From Diplolepis rosae (lineage: Eukaryota > Arthropoda > Insecta > Hymenoptera > Diplolepididae), in NCBI GenBank assembly GCA_030998225.1, contig JAPYXD010000698.1, positions 1,653,001 through 1,717,000 of the forward strand: DNA of 64,000 nucleotides, read 5' to 3'. The position numbers and the translations under genes were made by a program. Shown here one piece after another: positions 22,546 through 34,484 of the stretch; the first letter of the stretch is position 1, and each line of letters starts with the position of its first letter. The notes beneath the pieces were generated by a model, which was not told the origin of the DNA, searched no databases, and saw nothing but the letters and a program-made list of their open reading frames with translations.

Positions 22546-23530
22546 TAATAATTCGAAGAAATGTTTAATATAATTATTTGATTAAATTTCAGTGCGTTAA
22601 ACGGCTTAAATTTGAAAATAGAAAAAAATTGTTGGAAATTGAATTAAAGAAATAAACAAATTTTGGCTTACTTGGATTTATTTTATGAAGAAGTTCTGAT
22701 ACAATATTTTTCTCTTGTTGATGAGGTCTTGGTAACACAAGTTAAAAAGCTTGATATGGGGCTAAAGCCCAAGTTGAACAGATTTTCCATGAAAATTGTC
22801 GCTGTATTTATATGGTTTGGCTCCCATATGTTCTATGAGTAAGACAAAGAGAGCATGAGGGCTGTTTTGGTTTATACCGGGTGTCCTCATATTAACTTTG
22901 CCTTTTACAAAATTCCTTAAAAATAAGCCTAATTTCTTTGATTTTCTTATATTTTAAGTCGTATCCGATAAGGTTCATTTGAGTCTAACATGAGTTGCTA
23001 ATTTAATTAATTCGCATTCGTGAATTCCACCCCTTTCTCGATTCTTTTGTACTTATAAATTTAATTTATTATTTAACGATACTATTCGCTTGTTTATTGT
23101 TTATTTCATTTTTTCATATTTTTTGCATACAAAATTAACACAGGTGCTATATTTTTGATTCGAACTCTTTTCTTATACATTATTTTCTTATCCTTAATCT
23201 AAACCTTAAGAACTAGAATACAATTTATTACATCCTTGAATATGTAATTTGAAGTTATGCGCGACTTTATTGAGAAAATAGTTGAAATAAAAGAAAATTA
23301 ACAAAATATTATTTTGAAGAAAATCTGTAAAATTCTTTAAGAAATCTAAAGAGTACTCTAAGTGCAGTGCATTGAGACTAGGGGAGCGTCCTTATCATGC
23401 ACTTTGACATGTTTATTGCGCTCCTGCAGTCGGAGTCAGCTGCATACAAGTGTCTATTTCCCGTATATACTATGTGGCCGAAAATTTCAAGAATCGCTGT
23501 ATTAATTTCCTATTCTATATTAATATTAAT
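22546..23530. other. Intergenic, right flank of the array
   Basis: No gene seen. 22,730-22,900 is less AT-rich and includes the inverted word GGGCTAAAGCCC. Nothing else was recognised. Confidence 0.35.
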
Positions 23531-23621
23531 ATTTAAAGAATTTGAAAATCTTTCTGTGGAAAAAATGACGCTTTCGACTGCGCTGGGATTCGAGCCCAGG
23601 TCTTTCGATTGCCGGTCGACT
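23531..23621 (-). repeat. tRNA-related SINE-like fragment, copy 1
   Basis: The minus strand carries CTGGGCTCGAATCCCAG: a perfect five-pair T-stem with a seven-base TCGAA loop, i.e. a pol III B-box-like arm, followed by CGCAGTCGAAAGCGTCAT. I could not place an A box or acceptor stem, so it is not a functional tRNA gene. Copies 2 and 3 at 24,141 and 25,965 share the arm; copy 2 also shares the downstream AAAGATTTTCAAATTCTTTA-like tail. A tRNA-derived SINE is the likely source. Confidence 0.55.
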
Positions 23622-23690
23622 AATAATTTAAACTTATGCAGGATGTAACAGGACATATGGACAAGTTGGAGATCATTTAATATTAGTGTA

Positions 23691-23992
23691 CACGAAAAAA
23701 GCAGTTTAAAATTTTTGTAAAATACGTTTCAATTTAAGAAAAAACTTATCATAGTGGGAATTTTTCGCAGCGAAATAATGAATTTTAAATTAATTATTTG
23801 ATCATTCAGCATCAAACTTTACTATAACTTATTATACTAAAGTTTCACATCATTAGTATTTTGACTACGAAAAATTTCTAGTCTGCTAGGAATAATTACA
23901 ATTGCACCTCAATTTTCCCTGGGCTTCTAATATTATTTAGAATTATCATTATCAAATAAAACATATATTGCTATAAAATACGTTTCTCCGTG
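23691..23992. mobile_element. Fold-back MITE with CACGGAGAAA-type ends
   Basis: The left end is CACGAAAAAAGCAGTTTAAA and the right end the inverse of CACGGAGAAACGTATTTTAT. TA flanks both sides (23,689-23,690; 23,993-23,994). Inner inverted words include GAATTTTTCG/CGAAAAATTTC. Arms are quite diverged. It lies between SINE-like copies 1 and 2. Confidence 0.55.
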
Positions 23993-24140
23993 TAATAATT
24001 TGTGACGTACATTTTGAAACTTTACTCCACATTTTTAAAGTTTAACAAACTGTGATGCATTCTTTAACATTTGGTACGTCACAAATTCTTAAAATTATAT
24101 TAATGGTATTAAAAATATAAAAAAATGGTATTATATTAAA

Positions 24141-24210
24141 ATTTAAAGAATTTGAAATCTTTCTGTGCAATAAAAGACGCTTTCGACTGCGCTGGGATTC
24201 GAGCCTAGGA
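24141..24210 (-). repeat. tRNA-related SINE-like fragment, copy 2
   Basis: Minus strand TAGGCTCGAATCCCAGCGCA followed by GTCGAAAGCGTC, then AGAAAGATTTCAAATTC. The arm has one mismatch in the T-stem. The sequence left of the match (ATTTAAAGAATTTGAAA) also matches copy 1, so both derive from the same repeat unit. The copy stops at 24,210. Confidence 0.5.
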
Positions 24211-25964
24211 AAAGTTGAGTAAAGTTTCTCGAACTATTTTTTCCACCATTCAACTCAATAATGGCATTGATGAAAAAGTTCTAGCACTAAAAAGAGAAAA
24301 GTTGGTCAAAAACGTGCGGGATTCTAAAGGTTAATGTACTTGAGTAAGAGGATAATTCTAACAGCTACTGTCGTTTATGAACACAAATTACTTTAAAATT
24401 AAAAAGCTGCGATAAATCACGTAAAATTCTCTGTTGATATCAGAATAGCAATTTCGGTCAGCAGCCCATATTTATAGACGTTGAGGATTTTCGGTTCCTT
24501 GTGACATTATTAAAAAAAATCATTAGAGTTATTATATATTGTACGATCTGCTCTTTTTTAAACCTGTATGCAACTTTTTTAAGAGAATTAAACTGTACTT
24601 CTTAGCTCCGTTCCTCAGCGGTCAAATAGCAAAGAAATGAACCTGTGAATTGAATATCATTACAGAAGAAGAAAAAAGAATTGTTTCAGAAAGTGGAAAA
24701 ATATTTTTCCTCAATAACTTTTTTACTTTTCGACACAGAAAATAATATAAAGTGGTGATTATGTGAATTTTTAAAATGTGTTTTATAATCCATTGAACAA
24801 AATTTAAAAAGATAGCTTGAACTGAAAACAGGTCTACAATCGTCGAAAGTCTTAAGGTTTCAAATACTTGGTCGTTTTGCTGATGCGTTTTTTCTGTTGA
24901 TGATGTTACTGTTATAATATTGCGAGAGCCAGTAACGCCCACGTTTAAAGATCAAATGGTAATACGTGAATAGGCACAAGATGCCCGATTCTGAATAGGT
25001 AAGTGTAAGAAATGCAGGATGGGACGGTGAAAAATAAAATACGCCTTCGAATCTTGTGAGATCACTCAGATAAAGGAACACTTTTTTTAAAAAAACACAA
25101 TTATTATTCTAAAGGAATTACGGAATAAATATATTGCGTGCTTTTGATTATGTTCTCTAAAATATTAGATGTTTTATTTTCTCAATAATAATTAGAATAA
25201 ATAAATTCTTTTCATGGATTAAACATTGCTTCCTTATGATATTAAAACCAAAAAAATTAAAACGTTCTGACTCAAACGGGTTTTTTTTCTAAATGTCAAA
25301 AATATTACAAATTTGAAATATATAAATATAAAAATTGTGTTGAAATATAAAATATGAATTATTTCCGAGTTTTTAAATTATTTTTTCCAAAACTAATATT
25401 TTGAAGAAAATAATAATACGTGTACAAATTCAAAAGAATTATAAATCTTATTTTTCTATAAAATTCTTCTATATTAAATCTGTAATTGAAAATTATTGAG
25501 TTTTAGGTGCAAATTTTTTTATGTTAACAACTTTTGAATAATTCAGACAAGTTTGTTTACCTGCCGATACTGAATCCCGTACAGGGTTATAAAAGAGAAG
25601 ATTGTGTGTAATACATCTGGTATAATGATGAGCACAATAGATGCTGGCGTGACTAGAAGCCCTGAAGTAATTCTTTATAAAGGTTGAAACTTTTTTGGTT
25701 CAACCTGGATTTACCTCATTCCAAATAATGTATAGCACAGTGGCATTCTTTCTTTTTTTTTAAGCTCTAGATTCTTCCATACTACCTAGTTTAAAGAAAA
25801 TTTCCCACAATTCTCATTTTTCCTCTTGGAAGGTGTAGTCATTGCACAAAATCATTTTGAATTTACTAGGTAACAACGAGATTACCTAATAGTTTATTCT
25901 TTATATTAATTTAAGCATTGAAAGTCGTCAAATTTTTTTTATTATTTATTAATTATAAATAATT
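24211..25964. other. Intergenic, nothing recognised
   Basis: Several short minus-strand frames (24,622-25,081) lack ATG context and motifs. GTTATAAAAGAG at 25,588 resembles a TATA box, but no downstream gene is visible. Confidence 0.35.
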
Positions 25965-26012
25965 AGAAAATTTCTTTCGACTGCACCGGGATTCGAGCTC
26001 GGGTCTTTCGAT
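25965..26012 (-). repeat. tRNA-related SINE-like fragment, copy 3
   Basis: Minus strand ATCGAAAGACCCGAGCTCGA with ATCCCGGTGCAGTCGAAAG: the same T-arm region as copies 1 and 2 with one stem mismatch. Sequence similarity ends just outside this window of about 48 bases. Confidence 0.45.
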
Positions 26013-27198
26013 AATTAAATTTATTATTATTATTAATCAAGATTAAATTAATTAAAATAAAATAAATATTAATTAATATGTAAATTGATAAAGCAATACA
26101 AATTTGATATTAAAAATGTAATTAAATTCCGAAATAATCAAAAGAACGTTCAATATTTATATCATTTGAAGCCTTAAGGTAAATGCAAATTACTGCACCA
26201 ATCACCCTAAAAAAGGGATTGGGTAAGTAAAAATCGAAGTCTAATTAAAATTATTCGGCTTCCACTGGTAAGTGAATGCCAGAGATTAGGTATCAGCGTA
26301 TCGGTAGGTTTAGTAGGGTGCACACTGAAAACAGAATTCAAATATTCTGAACTTTTATTTTATTTTATAGGAATACCTAGTCATTCGAGGAAACTCATTT
26401 CTAGAATAAAATAACAATTTTCCAGTATTTCTCGATTTGTCCTTGAATTTCTGGAATGTAGAACTTAACCAGCGATAGTCATGCTAGTGCACAAACGGGT
26501 ATGAAACATATTGTCAAAATGATATTTGAGAAGAGCATTGTAAATAATGTATTTTGTATTTCATAATTTGTAATCAGTAATCCATGGAGTTAAAAGATGT
26601 AGAATGCGGAATCATATATTCATAATCATATCCGTGCTACATTGTAAATTATATTATCAATGTGAACAAATTCAAACATTAAGAGTGTTGAACTCATTTT
26701 TTGAATAAACAACAAACTTTTTATCATTTATAAATTGGAAAGAGAATAATTTATTCTGCTTCAATTACTATCTTAATTGTTTCAGTACAGTTCTCTGGAA
26801 AAAAGTGAAAAATCTCTTTCAAAATATCATTTTGCAAAACTAACTCCTTAACATCTTTACAAACTTAGATTAATGTCACATATCTTAATTCTGAAGATTA
26901 AACAAACATTAAATTTGAAAAATTCTCATAAAACGACATTGTATCTTTGCAAAGAGCAATAATAATAATACAAATTTTTAATTGATTTTTATTGATTCAT
27001 GCATATAAAGCATCATTCAGAACATCATTGAATATTCAGAATATGAATGTGACCAATGTGACCAATATGACGATCAATGTCATGACGGTGAATCACGCGG
27101 TCACGTCGGTCGTCGTGTGTCGTGTATTTGGAAAATGAAGGTTTCATTTCCCTCACCGCCCTCACATGTTAGATTAAACCACCCTTAACAAAGAACCC
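26013..27198. other. Intergenic, nothing recognised
   Basis: AT-rich to about 27,040. Then a less AT-rich stretch, 27,050-27,180, with repeated GTGACC/GTCACG words (AATGTGACCAATGTGACC and CACGCGGTCACGTCGGTCGT). No ORF of note. Confidence 0.35.
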
Positions 27199-27356
27199 TA
27201 TAAAAGAGAGACAGAAATAGAGAAAGAGAGAGATATTTGCTATTAGGGGGCATTTTTCTTTGTTCACGTGATGATGGGCTGATATGGATTGAAAGTCTCT
27301 AGTCTAGAGGGTTGACAATGTAGTAGACAACCGCCAGCAAAGTTCTCTAAAAGTGA
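27199..27356 (+). promoter_or_regulatory. Possible pol II promoter and noncoding first exon
   Basis: CCTATAAAAGAG holds a TATA-box-like TATAAAAG at 27,199-27,206, followed by a GA-rich stretch (GAGAAAGAGAGAGA). 150 bases on, AAAAGTGAGTAGAG offers a consensus splice donor GTGAGT. The upstream region is less AT-rich and has GTCACG words. No coding exon was found downstream within the window, so this is a weak inference. Confidence 0.25.
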
Positions 27357-27759
27357 GTAGAGACTTTATCGAAAAAAAAACGAATCGCTCTCATTCAGGT
27401 CTTCAAGTGTATCACTTATATAATTTTACGAAAGGGGCTTTCACTTTTGCGTACGTCGTTACTGTACCACCTGAAGTATGCATCAGTATACTTATAACTG
27501 CTAATCTCTATGTATACACTATTTCGCAGTAAATTTCACTGATTCAGATTATTTAGGTAGTAATAAGTTTAAATAATTCTGATTTAATCATGGTGTTGTG
27601 ATTAGACTTATACATTCAATTATACCATTATTTAATGATAAAGATACATTGAGAAAAACTGTAAAACTTCATTATATAAAGTCACTTTGTATATCTAAAT
27701 TTCATTTTCCAGTTAAATTAAACAAAACATTAATAATTTAAAAATTAAACAAAATTGTG

Positions 27760-28320
27760 TACTACATAAAGATCTATAAATTTGAATCGCAACATTTTTT
27801 CATAAGATGTATATTTTTCTTTTTAATTTAAAATATTGAAAATATAAAATTAAATTTTTTAACAATAATATGTGAAGTCCAAAAGAAAAGTAAGAATACA
27901 AAATTTTTTATATCAGTAAGGTGTACAACTGACACAGATTCTGATGAAACATTTTTTGTTTTTTTCATTTCAATTTCAAAAAATACGATCGAAATTTTAA
28001 AATTCCATTTCTAAAAAAATATGTGAGATACGAAAAAAACGCTGAGATGGAAAATTATTTGCCTGAATAAGGTCTACAAATTCTCAGCAGGACATTTTTT
28101 GGCAAGATGTATATTTTATGTTTTGATTTCAAATATTGAAAATAAAAAATTCCATTTTTTAACCAAAAATGTGAGATACGAAATAAGAGTTGAAATGCAA
28201 AGTCGTTTGCCTAAATAAAGTCTACGATTATTTTCCCTTTTTGAGATATTTGGAAGAAAATAAATTATTTTATTTTTGTAAATTATTAGAAAGTTACAGA
28301 AATGTATACAGAAAATCGAG
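27760..28320. repeat. Degenerate ~165-190 bp repeats, kin of the 18.2 kb block
   Basis: AAGATGTATATTTT, AAATATTGAAAATA, ATGTGAGATACGAAA and AATAAGGTCTAC/AATAAAGTCTAC recur in order at roughly 165-190 base intervals. The last unit continues into TTATTTTCCCTTTTTGAGAT and AGAAAGTTACAGAAATG, matching 18,179-18,520. Non-coding. Confidence 0.55.
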
Positions 28321-28464
28321 CGAAAAGCGCAAGTGTCATGAAAATGTGTTTCTTAAGGCTGATAGAGCCTTAAGTAAATTGAATTTCCTTTTTCATTTGA
28401 AATCAAAAATAAATTTAGTTTATTTAGAAGCGCGACGATCGAATTGCGCGTCCTAGGCGTGCTC

Positions 28465-28508
28465 AAATCTGCTCGCAATGAGATTGAGCCTGCGAAACGA
28501 GCAGATTT
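28465..28508. repeat. Perfect 11 bp hairpin followed by T run
   Basis: AAATCTGCTCG (28,465-28,475) pairs perfectly with CGAGCAGATTT (28,498-28,508) around a 22-base loop, and six T follow. It looks like a bacterial-style terminator, but in this eukaryotic, gene-free setting it is more likely a repeat remnant. Confidence 0.55.
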
Positions 28509-29996
28509 TTTAATTAATAAAAGATCCACAAAAGGCTCAACAGTTACGTGAATTGTTGGCAGAGGATTGGACCTGATGACCTCAAGTTGTAATTTCGGTG
28601 ACCTGCATCGAGCTAGTGATTTCCCAGTTTATACGTACTCAGAGACAGAAACAGGAATTTTGGCAAGCATCCAAATAGATTCTCAGTTTTTATTCCAGGA
28701 GTTAATAAAACATGAAATCATTAACGTGTATTCTAATGTCAAGGTAAAACAAATAATGAAAAGCAAATATGTACTTCGTATTTAGGACAGTGATTAATTC
28801 CACAAAATAGTTTACTTGCATTGCGAGTTTTAATAATTATAAGCATATACCAAAATCGTTTGTTTCGTTTACGGACTAATGGCAGTCGGCACACTTTCGT
28901 AAAAGGAAGTGATATTCATGATAATCATTCTCGATTAACAATCATTAACACCGGCTTTCAACACATGAATCCACTCTATCAATATGTGTGATGTAGCCAC
29001 GCGTTGGACGTCTTTTTCACAAACTAATTATTACTCTACCTGCATCAAAACAACGTGTCTAATATCATGATAATAATAACATGAATTTCAAGCTTTTAAT
29101 TCATGAAACTCCATGAATCAATACACGCAAGGATAAATTCTTAATGAGAAAATACACAAGAATCTTTAGATTAAATCAGCAAACTTTCTGACGACAAGAA
29201 AATAAATCTTTGAAATCCACCTTCTTGATTGCAATAAGATATTTTAAGTAATTAAAACTAAAAAAACTTGAAAAATAAAAAATTACAAATAGTAGAATGA
29301 TGAATTTATATTTTCTTATCGATTGCTTCTATTTAACTTTACTTTTGTAGAAGCATTTTTTATGAAGATTTTTCAACATATCTAGTCACAAGAGTTACAT
29401 TATTAGTGTTTAAAATCATTCATCATTATTAATTATTGTTTAAAAGAAATTCATATCGGTAATATAATTTCAATGTATGAGTAAGATTTGTTTTAACAAT
29501 TGAAGATATACATATGTTGATATTGATAGTTGTGTTCAGGGTCAAAAAGTAATAACAAAATTAAAGTTTTACATAATCAGACGTTTCGGCATGTACTTAC
29601 AGTTATGAACGTTCATTAAACAATGACAAATTTTTTTTTTTCAAAACAAAATTAATGATTGTATTTATATTTAAAGGCCTACAAATATGAACCTTATTTT
29701 TTATCTAGAATGAAATAAAAAAATAATAATACGAATAATTGCTTATAGAATTATTTTATAATTAAATATATATATATATATATATAATCTTTTACAAAAT
29801 ATACGCTACTTTTTAATTTACCCAGGCAAGAACTAATCATTTAGTTTTCTAAACAAATATTTTCTATTGTTCAATGAACGTTCAAGATTCACAATGAATT
29901 AGGAAACTTTAAGGTAAATTCGTAGTGTCATGCTGAAGATTTTTCCACAAAATTTTGCATCAAAGAAACCCTAAGTTAACAAAAATTGTTTTATAT
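28509..29996. other. Intergenic, with a TA microsatellite
   Basis: Only a (TA)n run at about 29,766-29,787 stands out. No coding or repeat structure was seen otherwise. Confidence 0.4.
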
Positions 29997-29998
29997 AT

Positions 29999-31001
29999 TG
30001 GGTTGACCCAGAAATAATTGCCGCTTTTTCATACAAATTAAACACATTTTTTTAAATACTCGAATAATCAATGATATATTTTCCATTTTGTTCAATGACC
30101 TTTTGCCATCTTTCTGGTAACTTCATGATTCCACGCTCATAGAACTTCTCGTTTTTATCGGCAAAAACTGTACCAAGTGCGATTTCACAGCTTCATTACC
30201 ATTGAAAATTTTACTATTCGAGGAGTTCTGCAAAGGTGCAAGGTCAGGGCTATATGCTGAAGGTAACATCACTTCCAAAAAAGCCTTAATAATTTTTGGC
30301 GAGTGGCTAAATATGTGTGTGGTGTAACGTTATCATCGTGAAAAATTACACCTTTACAACTGACCAATTCTGGCCGTTTTTCTTTAACCACTGCGTTCAA
30401 TTTGTTCAGCTGTCGACAGTAGACATCCGAATTAATCGTTTGGTTCCTTGGAAGCAGCTCAAAAAATACCACACCTTTCCAATCCCACCAAACAGACCGT
30501 ATAATCTTTTTTTGATGCAATTCAGCTTTCGATGTTGTTTGTGGTGGTTCATCACGCTTGGACCATGATCATTTTCGAACGAAGCTATTGTAAAAAATCC
30601 ACATTTCATCACCCGTGATAATTCGTTTCAAAAAAGGATCGAATACATTGCGCTTAAGATGCAAATCACAAGCGTTGATGCGTTTTTTAAAATGAATCTC
30701 TTTCAATCCTTCAATCTCTCGCACAATTACATGACGATCCGATTCGATTATGGCTTTGATTTGGTCATCATCAATTTCATTTGGCCGACCTGAACGTTGC
30801 TCATCTTTGAATGTAAAATCCCCAAAACGGAATTTATCAAACCAATTTCGACACTGTCTGTCTTTTAAGGCTTCCTCACCATACACGACGAAAATGCTTG
30901 TTTTACACTCCATCTTAAAGTTGATGCCAAACTAACAGCTGTAAACGAAATGTCAAAGACATCTATATGTGAAACCGACAATTACTTCTGGAACAACCCA
31001 A
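29999..31001 (-). mobile_element. Deleted mariner (irritans-like) transposon
   Basis: Inverted termini TTGGGTTGACCCAGAAATAA (left) and the inverse of TTGGGTTGTTCCAGAAGTAA (right) are flanked by TA (29,997-29,998; 31,002-31,003). It is 1,003 bp, against about 1.3 kb for complete members. The interior is a broken transposase on the minus strand, described separately. The TA duplication is intact while the coding region has several deletions and frame breaks, so it is a dead copy that might at best be mobilised in trans. Confidence 0.9.
30050..30913 (-). pseudogene. Mariner transposase, decayed
   Basis: From the ATG at 30,913 the frame shows the N-terminal helix-turn-helix remnant (VYGEEALKDRQCRNWFDKFR, then RSGRPNEIDDDQIKAIIESD). 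It then jumps to LKRNVFDPFLKRIITGDEMW, whose GDE.W holds the first catalytic Asp. A second frame (30,269-30,517) carries VWWDWKGVVFFELLPRNQTI and IFHDDNVTPH with the second Asp. The third Asp region reads YSPDLAP and then breaks, so the APSDY aspartate of the D,D34D triad is missing. About 20-25 N-terminal residues and a middle segment are also deleted. The C-terminal ERGIMKLPERWQ wording survives near 30,100. Non-functional. Confidence 0.88.
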
Positions 31002-31118
31002 TATTTTTGTAAAGATTTGATAAAATTTCCGAAAGTCATTTTTCACATAAAACCAATACCTTCTCATCCATGATGAGAATGTAAAAAATTATTCCTCATT
31101 TACCGAAATTAAAATTGT

Positions 31119-31275
31119 TTTAACTGTTAAAAACTAATTAAAGTCTACAGCCATCCGCTAATATGTCCTTCATTATGTATTAAAGTTTCAGCTAAAAAAC
31201 TTCATTATTGTGGAAAAATCTTGGGGGAACTGAATTTATTGATTTAGTCAGCTGTACTGGTTGATCCGTGGCCTT
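31119..31275. repeat. AGGCCATG MITE, subfamily 1, right half only
   Basis: AATTAAAGTCTACAGCCATC, CGCTAATATGTCCTTCATTA and CTGTACTGGTTGATCCGTGG match the right arm of the MITE at 13,836 in order and end at GGCCT followed by TA. The left arm is absent. Mariner ends 118 bases upstream, so loss of the left half may predate or accompany that insertion. Confidence 0.65.
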
Positions 31276-31277
31276 AA

Positions 31278-33139
31278 GTAAAAAATAATTTTATTTATAT
31301 TTTCAATTTCTATACAGAATTATTATAGTGTGAATTTGATTTCTAATTACTCACACATATTTTTAGCAATTCTTATATTTGGTGAAACATTAAATTCTCC
31401 CTCTGCAGTAAAAGCTCAAACCAATGAGAGCCAACTATGCGAATGCATGAGAACGACAGATGCCGCCGTTTCCCCTTCTAATTTTCAAACTGAGTCAGCA
31501 TGTGTGTACCTAATTCGAATTTAGAATAGGGTAGTAAATGAGTGCGTGCATTTAATACCTAATCTGACGTCACTTTCACAGTGAGTGGTAAAAATTTAGC
31601 GATGCTGACAGGCATCCACTATTAAAAATGAACGCAGAGCCTAGTTACATCATCAACAAATAACCTTTTGATAGGCAGCATGAGCTCGTATGATAAATAA
31701 ATTAACCAACATTGTTGATTACAAAGTACAAAAACTCACGATATGTTAATGTTAAAGAATTCAAAAATACTTTAATTTAATTACTAACAGATTTTTTAAC
31801 CCAAGAAACGAAGAAGGTTTTTTCATACTGAGAAAAATAGGTTAATCCTCTAAACATAAAATTATGAGTTTACATTAGAATTCTTCTTACACTATGATAA
31901 AAACATAGTAGACATTTTTTGACTACATGGAAAAACATTTGTAGCTTTGTTAGAAAAATAAAATTTTCAGGAAAATTTGTGACTTTTCATACAATCAACT
32001 AATTTTAACTGTACCGAGAGATAAGATCATGTTTTCATTATAGCATATCTGATTAATTTATTTCATAAGTCAATAAGATTTAAGTTACACCAACCGTAGA
32101 TATAGTTATGCATATATATAATGCTGTATTCTATCATTTCTTTAGATAATTATCACACTTAACGACTTGGAATTTCCGTTACTGGTTGAAGAATATCGTC
32201 GCCGGAAGCACAGAACATCCTGATTTTACTTAAAAAGGACTATAGCAGTGTTCAAATCATAACTAGGTTTACCATGAACATAATAGTTAAAAATCACGCG
32301 ACAGAACGTCTCATGTAATTTACTAAAAGAAATTTGTGCTATTCTTAGAATTTTTATAGTAGTTTACGTTCAGAGCTACCCTGAGTTAGTTTAATTGAAA
32401 CAGAAAGAAAGGATAGGCTTTTTCATTTCAATATCTGGGTAGTAAATTTCTAAGACTAATCTTTTAACTAGAGATTAAAAATTGAGATATGATTCAAGTA
32501 CTTATATAATTACTTATCATTAATATAATTAATTTCACTACATTAAATTGTTCAAACACTTTGAATGTCCTAAAAATACTTTTGCATTCAGCTAACTCAA
32601 GAATAATTGTACAATTTAATTTATATTAATAGAATTAAAGTAATAATACCCTAATTTTTTTTAAACTGAACATTATTATTTTAGATAAAAAATTTCTGTG
32701 AAAAAAAGGAACGCTTCGAAATGATTAAGAAAAATTGAATAATTAGTTCATTATTATTTTAGCGTACTTTCTTTTCCGAAAAAAAGAATCATATTAAAAA
32801 TATTATAACTATTATAACATTTTGAGCTTTAACTTCTAACAAATGCTCATTTTTCCCTTATGTACTATACCTTTTAAACTGGGTGAACGGAAAAAGGAAA
32901 ATAAAATTTATACACAGCTTCTGAGCAGAGTTTACTAAATATAATTTCAATAATTGTCAAGTCTGAGGAGAAATCTCGTCTAGTTAGCAGATTTTAACGC
33001 TGGTATTACCGATTTTTATCGGCTTAGTCTAGTTCAAATAAAAGGCTTTTCCAATCACTAGGTCTAGCTTGTTATATTACCTAATTCATCTATATAAAAG
33101 GTTAGTAGTTCATTTCAAGATTAAAAAAAAGTTTTTAAG
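31278..33139. other. Intergenic, nothing recognised
   Basis: A 64-codon frame at 31,330 has a signal-peptide-like start but begins at GTG with no upstream ATG in frame. It is not called. The rest is AT-rich and featureless. Confidence 0.35.
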
Positions 33140-33144
33140 CAAAG

Positions 33145-33836
33145 TGTTGTGACTTTACAACACGAGTTTTAATTGACGACGGAAGAAAAAATCTGTTTCT
33201 TGTAAAACGTGCCGATACTGAATTTTTAAGGATTATTTTATAACTCTAAGCTTTCAATCACCAAAGACTCATTTAACTGAATCTTGAAGAAAACTAGAAA
33301 CTGTATAAGTTTAGGAGTTTATGTTTATTAGCGTAATACCGTACACATTAAACTCAAGCATAGGTCTGCCTTAATCCCATAATAGGCTCACACAATGGTC
33401 ACTGCGCCTCCCCTGTCTGGGATTTCAGTAGTATATTGAAATTCGCCTTTTTCCCAATGTTTACGATTTTAACCATCGTCCACCTTTTGAAATTGTCACC
33501 CCCACTTAATGCGTATTTTTCACTACTTCTACCAGCTCCTTAAGTTAGTTGCATTTTGTAATCGAATGAGTTCTCTTGATCTCAGGAACTCTTGTAATGT
33601 AAACTCCTGTAAGTTACTTAAAGCTTACAGTATATATTATCTTTAAAATTGTGTTCCCTTTCTCTTTTTGTTTATATTAATTAAATCTTAATAGAAATTA
33701 GCCATTTGTTGATTTCTTAACCTTGCTCATTAATAAATAATAAGAGATCTCTCAATTCAAACGTTTTGAGAGATTTGGTACGGCTCTTCAGTCAACGTGA
33801 ATTCTGAGTTAGCAGCACGGCCAGCAACGAACAACA
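33145..33836 (+). repeat. 5' LTR of the BEL/Pao element
   Basis: Begins TGTTGTGACTTTACAACACG (itself a short palindrome) and ends CAGCAACGAACAACA, giving the usual TG...CA. TATATATTATC near 33,631 could serve as TATA box, and AATAAATAATAAG near 33,735 as polyadenylation signal. Matches the 3' LTR over its full 692 bases as far as I can read. Confidence 0.95.
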
Positions 33837-33838
33837 TT

Positions 33839-33855
33839 TTGGTCCTTCGAGCCGG
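33839..33855 (+). promoter_or_regulatory. Primer-binding site
   Basis: TGGTCCTTCGAGCCGGA starts two bases after the LTR. TGG at its start is the complement of a tRNA CCA tail. I did not assign the tRNA. Confidence 0.7.
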
Positions 33856-34017
33856 ATCCAGCTTCAATGGATAAACGGCATCATCGCTTACAATCAAATT
33901 AATGAGCAAGTCAACGTTGTCATCCTTGACATCAGCTTAAATAAACGGAAAACGAAGATTCAACGTATAAAAATCTTCCAGCAAAAACGAGTGGGAATAC
34001 ATATTATCAAACAATGA

Positions 34018-34260
34018 TTGTTAACAAAACGAGAACGTAAACAACTAACAGAACGAGAACGTGAACGAGGAACAAAACGAGAACGTGAACGAGTAACCAA
34101 ACGAGAACTTGAACGAGAATTTAAACCAGAAATTAGACGAGAACTTGAACGAGAATTTGAACGAGAACTTGAACGAGAATTGGAACGAGAATTTGAACGA
34201 GTAACCAAGCGAAAACGAAAACATCATCCAGAGATTCGACGAGAACGAGAAATCTTAACG
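34018..34260 (+). repeat. GAACGA tandem repeat in the retrotransposon leader
   Basis: Between the primer site and Gag, GAACGAGAAYTT/GAACGTGAACGA units repeat with six-base phasing. In one frame they read as alternating RER, LER, FER and TKRE, about 83 codons, with a stop at each side and no proper ATG context. The opposite strand is also open. The regular unit and lack of a good start argue for a non-coding leader or packaging-region repeat, although a translated charged peptide cannot be excluded. Confidence 0.7.
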
Positions 34261-34484
34261 TGCACGTGAAATCAGCAGTGAATGTGGAGTGTTAGAGAAT
34301 TGTAAAATTTAACAGTGTATGGTGCATTATAATATTGGATTTATAATATTTGTGTAGTGTCCCATCACCAGAGCATCAAAAGGGTAAGTCTTGCATGTTT
34401 GTTTTTTGAGTCATACTTATATTTCGAAGTGACCGTACATTCTCATTATTTCATATTTGGCGTACCCTATCTCAGTTGTATAAA

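Noticed and set aside
23573..23621. A tRNA gene on the minus strand
   Set aside because: Only the T-arm is present; acceptor, D and anticodon arms cannot be folded.
28465..28514. Rho-independent terminator-like hairpin with T run
   Set aside because: Such terminators are bacterial; here it is in a eukaryotic, gene-free region next to repeats.
30317..30568. Plus-strand frames within mariner
   Set aside because: Antisense shadows of the decayed transposase.
31330..31524. Signal-peptide-like 64-codon frame
   Set aside because: Starts only at GTG, no ATG upstream in frame, no conserved feature; Cys pair alone is not enough.
34045..34227. Phe/Ser-rich minus-strand frame in the retrotransposon leader
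   Set aside because: Antisense reading of the six-base tandem repeat.
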